A stretch of 64,000 nt of DNA, taken from positions 5,754,501-5,818,500 of the forward strand of contig JAMJFZ010003746.1 in the NCBI GenBank assembly GCA_026225945.1, written 5' to 3'. The notes beneath the pieces were generated by a model. It was given only the letters and a program-made list of their open reading frames with translations, was not told the DNA's origin and searched no databases. Position numbers and translations under genes: made by a program. This document shows, one piece after another, positions 58,608-64,000 of the stretch. This DNA comes from Cricetomys ansorgei (lineage: Eukaryota; Chordata; Mammalia; Rodentia; Nesomyidae). The number at the start of each line of letters is the position of its first letter. Position 1 is the first letter of the stretch.

Positions 58608-61600
58608 CAATTTTTCTGATCTTTCTATGCATTTTGTAACGCCTTTACAATGGACTTTAATTTTCTATTATTATAAATGTTCATACTATTAGTCATTATG
58701 TGTCATGGGGGAAAAGAGAGAAGGGGGGGGAAGCAGAAACAAGGACAGAACTTATCACTCATGAAATGTATGTGGTTCTCCTTCCAGTTCCCAAAGTACA
58801 ACCCACCCCTCATCCACGGAAGCCTGGGTCCCCCTCACTGCTTTTCACATCCCTCATGGCACTTTCCCTGCTGTTGGCAATCTCATTCTTGGTGGCCTTC
58901 ATCAGTAAGTACCCCAACGAATCAATAGGCGATATCTGCCTTAGATGAAAAGAGGGTCCTCTGTAGCCGTCGGCAGGTATGGACGAGGAAGAAATATTCT
59001 CTAGGGAAAGAAAATTGAAGGGACTCCATGCTGACTTTCCCACTGTCCTTGCATTTAGCCATTGTCTTCTAAAAAAAAAAAAAGGAATCCATTGTCATTA
59101 GAGAAACTGAGGCGCATTATGAGTGTATGTGTGGGGTCATGGAGTAAACGTTGTGGGCTGTTGTCTTTGTTAAACTCGAGGTTCAGTCTACATTTTCTCA
59201 GGCGCACTGAGAAGTCAAGTTGCATGTCTACAGGGCTCCTTCATTTTGGAGTGAGCTTGTCGACATGAAGAAACTAGCAAGATATTATCCAAGAAATGTT
59301 CTTAGCTAATTCCCAATTACTTCGGTCCTACTCAGGATTATGTGAACTCTAGAAGCTGACTGAGAAAATAGGTTGATATCTGCTCATCACACAGTAGGAA
59401 ATTTATGAAGAATTCAAAATGTATGCCAGCTGGAACATTTAGCATGTTTTACTCATTCGTTTGAACATTTAGTATCAGCTAATAGCCACTTAATGTATGT
59501 CAGACAGAGTCCAGGAAGAACACCGACTCTGTTCTCAAGCGATTTAGAGGAAAGGCAATGACTCAGTGCCAGCCAGGTATAGTGGCCCGCCACTCCTATT
59601 GCCCCAAGCTGCTCAGGATATCAAGATGGGGGACAGAGAGTGTGGAGCTAGCCTGGACTATGTAAAAAAATCATCTAAATACGATGAAAATAAAGAACAG
59701 TGTCTACAACATTGTCCAGAAAGTGTTGTGCTGAGATAGATTTCCTAGAAGAGATGCTATGTAGAACTGAGAGCTCTGGGCAGCGAGAACGTCACAGGTG
59801 TGAAGGCGTATCAGAGTGTGGGAAACAGACGCATGTGTGGCTGAAGCTCACAGTGCTAAGAACTAAGAAGTGACATTTCCCTTGGCAGACACAAACACGA
59901 TGCAGGGCATGAGTTGTGCCCCACTACAAAAAATTTAGATTTTTCCTCCTAAATAATATTTCTTTTAATCAAGTATGCGTTTCTAACTTAATACATCAGT
60001 ATAAATTTTATGAGTGAAAATAACTATTTATCTTATGTTTCTCTGGTTTGGCAATTTAGGCTGACCTCTGCTGTGAGCCTCCTCTGGCCCTAGATGAACT
60101 TAGGCATGTGCATGTGGTCAGTACCCACTCTGAGGAGGAGGCCAGCTGGAATGACTAACAGTATGGCCCACCTTTACATGATTCCTTAGGATGGCCTGGG
60201 CTTGTTGACATGGTGGCTTCATTCAGGATGACCATGAGCCAGACCTCCAAAAAAATTTTACCTTGGTAGTAGCTCAGAGTTGATTTTGCACATTTTCTCG
60301 GCCAAGGGAAGTCTGTGAGGCAACTCACACAGAAGACCTCACTTCTTTTTAAATCTGGAAAATTGCAAAATCATATTGCAGTGGCGTGTGGATACAGAAG
60401 TTAAAAATTGTGGTCATTGGTCGCAATGTGTCACAGTCGTGGAGAACCATTGCAACATTTCTAATAGAGAACTGATCTAGGAAATCTCGGGTTCTTGATG
60501 GTGCTTTGATAGGAATTTGAAAATACAACCATGAGGACAAAGAGAGAAATGAGAAGGCTAATTTAAAACCTGATAATGATATATGTATTTGAAGAACATG
60601 AGAGGACACAGCTTTCAATGGTAAGGAGTATAGGACCAAAGAAGGGGATTCTTGCTGAATATTGAGATCTAGGAATTAAGGGATCCAAGAACTAAAGTGT
60701 GGCTTTAATATTCTGATGATGTAAACTCAGTAACCATGAAGTTGTTCAAAGATGTAGACAAGATATGATAAGTCACAGGATTAAGTTGGTAGATGTTGAT
60801 TTGAGTTTCGGGCATGTTGAGTTGAAACTAATATGTTTGTGTTTAGTGAGCACAAAACCACCCACTTAAAGGCAGCAGACAAGTCTGTAGCAATACATAA
60901 TGTAACTTGGGAAGACTTTGTATGAAGAGGAGGCATAACAGCAGGACTGTAGGGAGTGTTACATTTTTAAAGGGGTGGATGGAGGAAATAGAGATTATAG
61001 AAGACAATGAGAAGCCATGGCAAAAAAGTAAGCAAAACAGGACAGCATAATTGTACACTGCTGTAGTGGTTCACCAAGAATGACAAGGAGGCATTCTCAT
61101 ATGTGGAAGCCCTGCCAGATCTCAGCAGAGGGAACCACTACCATGCAAATTGCCATACTGGACAGTGGAACCACAAGAATATGAGCTCAGGTGTTTTTAT
61201 TGATCCAGAACTCCTTGGGTGTTGTGCTGATAGCACGTGCAGGTCATTAGCAATCAAACATGCCCGACATCAACCCAACACCTGCAGACTATACAAAAAC
61301 ATCTAGAAAGCTCCTCAGCCAACAGTTCACAGAACAATTATTTTATATATAATTAAAAATAAACTTCCACATCATTTCCCTCTTTCTGTATAAGACAAAA
61401 AATTGCTTCATCTCTACAACACGATTATCACTACAGCAGCAAAACTATTTACTAGAGGAACAATCTCGAGACTTGGTAGTGCATTGTAACAAATGAAATC
61501 AAACATCTATCAAACTTTTCACAATGTCTTTGGACAGCAGCAATATCCAATTATCTGAATTCACTCTCAATCTTCTGTGCTCCTTTCAAGGGATTGGGTC

Positions 61601-63444
61601 ATTTCTCTGGCTCTGCTCCCTGCAGCACACAGCTTGTCCTCTAGGCTCCACGTGGCTTCTGTCCATTGCTGCTACTGTCCTTGGTGGTCATCTCATGGTA
61701 CTGGAATCTTCAGAACACTGGGGTCTTCTGCTACAACTGGACTGAATGTTCACCAATAGCCTCTCCTGGGCTCTCTTCATGGTACCAACCCTCAACTTAT
61801 CTGCATGAGCCCTTCATTCTGCTCCTTCAACTGCTTCTGAGGCTGCACATTTACCAATGACCTCTCATAGTGCAAAGCATCATTTGCTCTCCAAAGAACC
61901 CTTCATGCTTCCATAACCAGCACCACCTGGGTGACTTACAGTACCAAGTTCAGCACAGCACAACATATAGACTTGTCTGGTTCGAGAAGAACCAGCTTTC
62001 TCTGTGCTGACTCTAAAGGAAACAGTTTTTATGTTTAAGATAGAGTGTGGTTTTCCAAAAAACAACTGGTAACCTTGTCTGCAGAAAGAGTTCCCTTGTG
62101 GGGTGGAGTTCTCATCACCATAGCAGATGTGTCTTGTCAGAACTGTCTTACCAGTATCTAGACCACTTGTCTTTCTCTTAGTCAGGTTTGCGATAAAAAA
62201 AAAAAACTGCTCAGTTTAAGTGGCTTTTAGGCTACAAGCCCCAACTTCTGCAGCATGTCTGGGTGTTGAAGGAGGCCCTGGTACCTGAGGGATGTCCGAG
62301 TGCCATGGACTGGCTAAGTTCCTGTGTGATGCTTGGGCATCCATTGGATGCCATGACATCTGAGGGATGTCTTAGTGCCTGTGGGATGCCCAGGTGCCTG
62401 TAGGAGGCCCTGGTACTTGCAGGATGTCCAGGTGCCTGTGAGACATCTAGTGACCTGCAGGATGCCTTGGTGTTTATGGGATGTCTAGGTGCCTGCCTGG
62501 TGCCCAAGTGCCTACATGATGTCCAGGCACTTGTAGGAAGCTTTGGTGCCTGCAGGAGGCCCTGGTGTCTGCATGATGTCTGGGTGCTTGCGAGTTTGGG
62601 CAGTGAAGTCAAACTTCAACATACTGAAACCAAGGCTAATATAGGCCAAGTGAATGTCCATGATCAGTGTAGCCTGCTTAATTTTCTTCTATTTGTTTTG
62701 CTTTGTTTGTTTGTTTGTTTTTAGAGCACAAGGGTAGGAGGGAGGACCAGGGAGGAATGGGAAGAGAGTGCTATTGGGATATATTGTATGAAACTCAAGT
62801 TATTAATAAAAGTATTATATTAAAGAATGACAAGGCAAAAGCTCTCTTATTGAGGCTGTAAGAGGCAACACAATAAGACAGAAAGGGTTCCAACAGCAGG
62901 CAAAAGAGTCAGGGACACCCCATTCCCATTGTTAGGAGTACCACAAAAACGCCAAGCTAACAGCCCTTAGATATATGCAGAGGCCCTGGTGCCTATTTGC
63001 TTGCTGCTTCAGTCTCTGTGAGCAAATATGAGTCCGGCATTGTTGATCAGTGAACTGTGTTCTCCTGGTCTCCTAGAACCCCTCTGGCTTTTACAATCTT
63101 TCCTCCTCTTCCATGGGGTTCCCCAAACTCTTTTAAATCACTGGTCTTTCTATGAGTTCTGCAGGTATTTGTGGTTTCAAAAGGTGAGATATTCATTGAA
63201 TTTGGAGTGATGGAAATAATAGTCAGGCTCCATCTACTTAGGTAATGAGGTCTTAGTAGATCTTTGTAACAGTTAAGTAGAAAACAGAAAGCTATAATTC
63301 TCGTATGAAAATGAATGATTTGGTTCTGGTTTTCTTTTTCAGTTTATTTTCAAAAATATACTCAACTTGTTGAAGAAAAAAAAGCTCTAAAAGATGTGAT
63401 CCACACAGAATTAAACTGCACAAAACACCCTTCACCAGTGGAAG
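57422..63444 (+). CDS. Gene C: second DCIR-like inhibitory receptor, 3' part beyond the window
   Basis: Exons are 57422-57503, 58788-58904 and 63343-63444. The frame is open across all three junctions (100 residues). The tail has ITYAEV at residues 5-10 and differs from gene B by Glu27 to Ala (gaa to gca). The membrane exon encodes the same peptide as gene B. The single stalk exon reads [16 protein letters not shown], a mix of the 3a and 3b types. The three lectin-domain exons should lie 2-6 kb past the right edge if spacing is kept. Gene B and gene C may be a recent duplicate pair. Confidence 0.85.
58010..58158 (-). repeat. B1 SINE, gene C intron 1
   Basis: Copy of 29155-29312 with clustered differences (gaactcacagatatcc to gtctacacagagatcc). 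Confidence 0.8.
58392..58515 (+). repeat. B1-type SINE, gene C intron 1
   Basis: Copy of 29540-29670, clearly diverged (gaggccagtaggggctat). Confidence 0.65.
58577..58604. repeat. (TG)n in gene C intron 1
   Basis: A TG run present in gene C and nearly absent in gene B (gtgtgtatatata at 29726). Confidence 0.8.
58788..58904 (+). CDS. Gene C exon 2: membrane segment
   Basis: 117 nt with the same peptide as gene B exon 2. Acceptor ttccag, donor gtaagt. Intron 1 is about 270 bases shorter than in gene B, largely because the B3-containing stretch at 28740-29070 is missing. Confidence 0.9.
61062..62240 (-). mobile_element. ERV-like LTR plus internal sequence, gene C intron 2
   Basis: Counterpart of 32210-33366. 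Diverges from gene B after about 61400 and stops abruptly at the minisatellite. The second LTR-like copy is not present. Confidence 0.45.
62243..62607. repeat. Minisatellite, unit 3 start
   Basis: Same degenerate unit again, joined on its left directly to ERV-like sequence because about 1.5 kb present in unit 1 is missing here. Confidence 0.7.
62850..63230 (-). repeat. L1 3' end fragment, unit 3
   Basis: Counterpart of 6290-6660 and 35440-35790, with several small deletions. Confidence 0.55.
63343..63444 (+). CDS. Gene C single stalk exon (3a/3b hybrid)
   Basis: 102 nt. Its 5' flank and first half follow exon 3a (acceptor tctttttcag, IYFQKYTQL). Its second half and 3' flank follow exon 3b ([15 protein letters not shown], then the 3b downstream intron). 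It keeps the N-C-T sequon of 3a. No second stalk exon lies in the remaining 550 bases. Confidence 0.85.
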
Positions 63445-64000
63445 GTAAGAATCAATGTGCCCAGCGTGTGGCTGCTGGCTGTAAGTGTAACGGTCCCACA
63501 CAGATATTTCCAATAGACTCCAGGTGGCGTGTACTGAGAATGGAGTTCTCGTGAACATTTACAACAGACCTCAAAGTCTGACACATATGCCTCCATTTGT
63601 CTACACAAATCTTGGTTGTGAAGAAGGTTCTATTGTTCTCAGATTTCTCTAGCTTCTTCTTCTTTCTGAACTGTCTCAGCACACTTGCTCTTTCTCATCC
63701 CAGTTATTATCGATGAGATTAATGAAGAACTGCATCACAAAATGTGAATTACTTAAAGTATTAAATAGACTTGTGAGAACATTTTTATACTCATATAAGA
63801 TTTAATGTGATGATATAACGATATAGTTCTAACCTCATGTGATGTACACTGTCCCCTATATGAACATTTTCTATAAGCAAGCGTGGTTGCCACACCTGGC
63901 GCATGAATACTGACATCACCAGTGACTGAAGCTCATGATGACTAGACTCTCAGCTGGGACACCGCACTGTATCTGGCTGTCATATCTCTTTAGTCTCCTC

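Larger units (their letters stand above)
35411..62849 (+). repeat. Tandem unit 2 (~27.4 kb)
   Basis: Same order as unit 1: tail exons of gene B, then the head of gene C. It is shorter because the stretches matching about 28740-29070 and 33366-34870 of unit 1 are absent. Confidence 0.85.
62850..64000 (+). repeat. Start of tandem unit 3
   Basis: Same start as units 1 and 2 but several percent diverged, with a single stalk exon. It continues past the window. Confidence 0.8.

Noticed and set aside
62232..62612. 126-codon minus-strand frame
   Set aside because: Spans the minisatellite; the regular Ser/Arg/His/Gln-rich pattern comes from the repeat period.
1..64000. Whole duplication as a pure assembly artefact
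   Set aside because: Not fully excluded. However, the units differ by single bases, a 6-bp deletion, microsatellite lengths and larger indels, and the third unit is clearly diverged, which fits real tandem copies better.

Overview
The window is nuclear DNA from a murid rodent (mouse, rat or a close relative). It has no dense coding. It is rich in B1- and B3-type SINEs, antisense L1 3' ends, rodent-type LTR fragments and long (TG)n and (AT)n tracts. The only genes I can support are split, short-exon C-type lectin receptors of the DCIR/DCAR family (the Clec4a/Clec4b part of the antigen-presenting-cell lectin, or APLEC, complex). All lie on the + strand. I cannot say which numbered paralogue each one is.

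The window is a head-to-tail tandem array. Marker sequences recur near 6262, 35411 and 62850, giving one unit of about 29.1 kb and one of about 27.4 kb, with a third unit starting at the right edge. An older, diverged head lies at 1-5300. Between about 6,900 and 24,000 the first unit matches the second (about 36,000-53,100) almost base for base. I counted only a handful of substitutions, a 1-bp and a 6-bp deletion, and microsatellite length changes. Identity falls toward both ends.

Gene A (about 1995-12611) has a DCAR-like head: a short cytoplasmic tail with no ITIM and a lysine inside the membrane segment. The exon that would carry the ITIM survives at 828-912, but its start codon is now TAA. 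The first of its two stalk exons has a 1-bp deletion and a stop; skipping it leaves a 209-residue protein. Gene B (28281-41765) has a DCIR-like head with an ITYAEV ITIM and an uncharged membrane segment. It has two intact alternative stalk exons, giving 236 residues, or 270 if both are used. The three lectin-domain exons of A and B are identical. The array therefore holds an inferred activating/inhibitory pair with the same ligand-binding domain. Gene C (57422 to beyond the end) repeats the DCIR head with one residue changed in exon 1 and has a single stalk exon; its lectin domain lies outside the window.

The remainder is repeats: L1 fragments holding a minisatellite at the start of each unit, an old L1 plus a separate LINE fragment downstream of each 3' exon, a decayed class I endogenous retrovirus (pol remnant and a 3' LTR-like end), several minus-strand LTR-like elements, and simple repeats. 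Element boundaries are by eye and approximate. No tRNA, rRNA, CRISPR or prokaryotic feature was seen.
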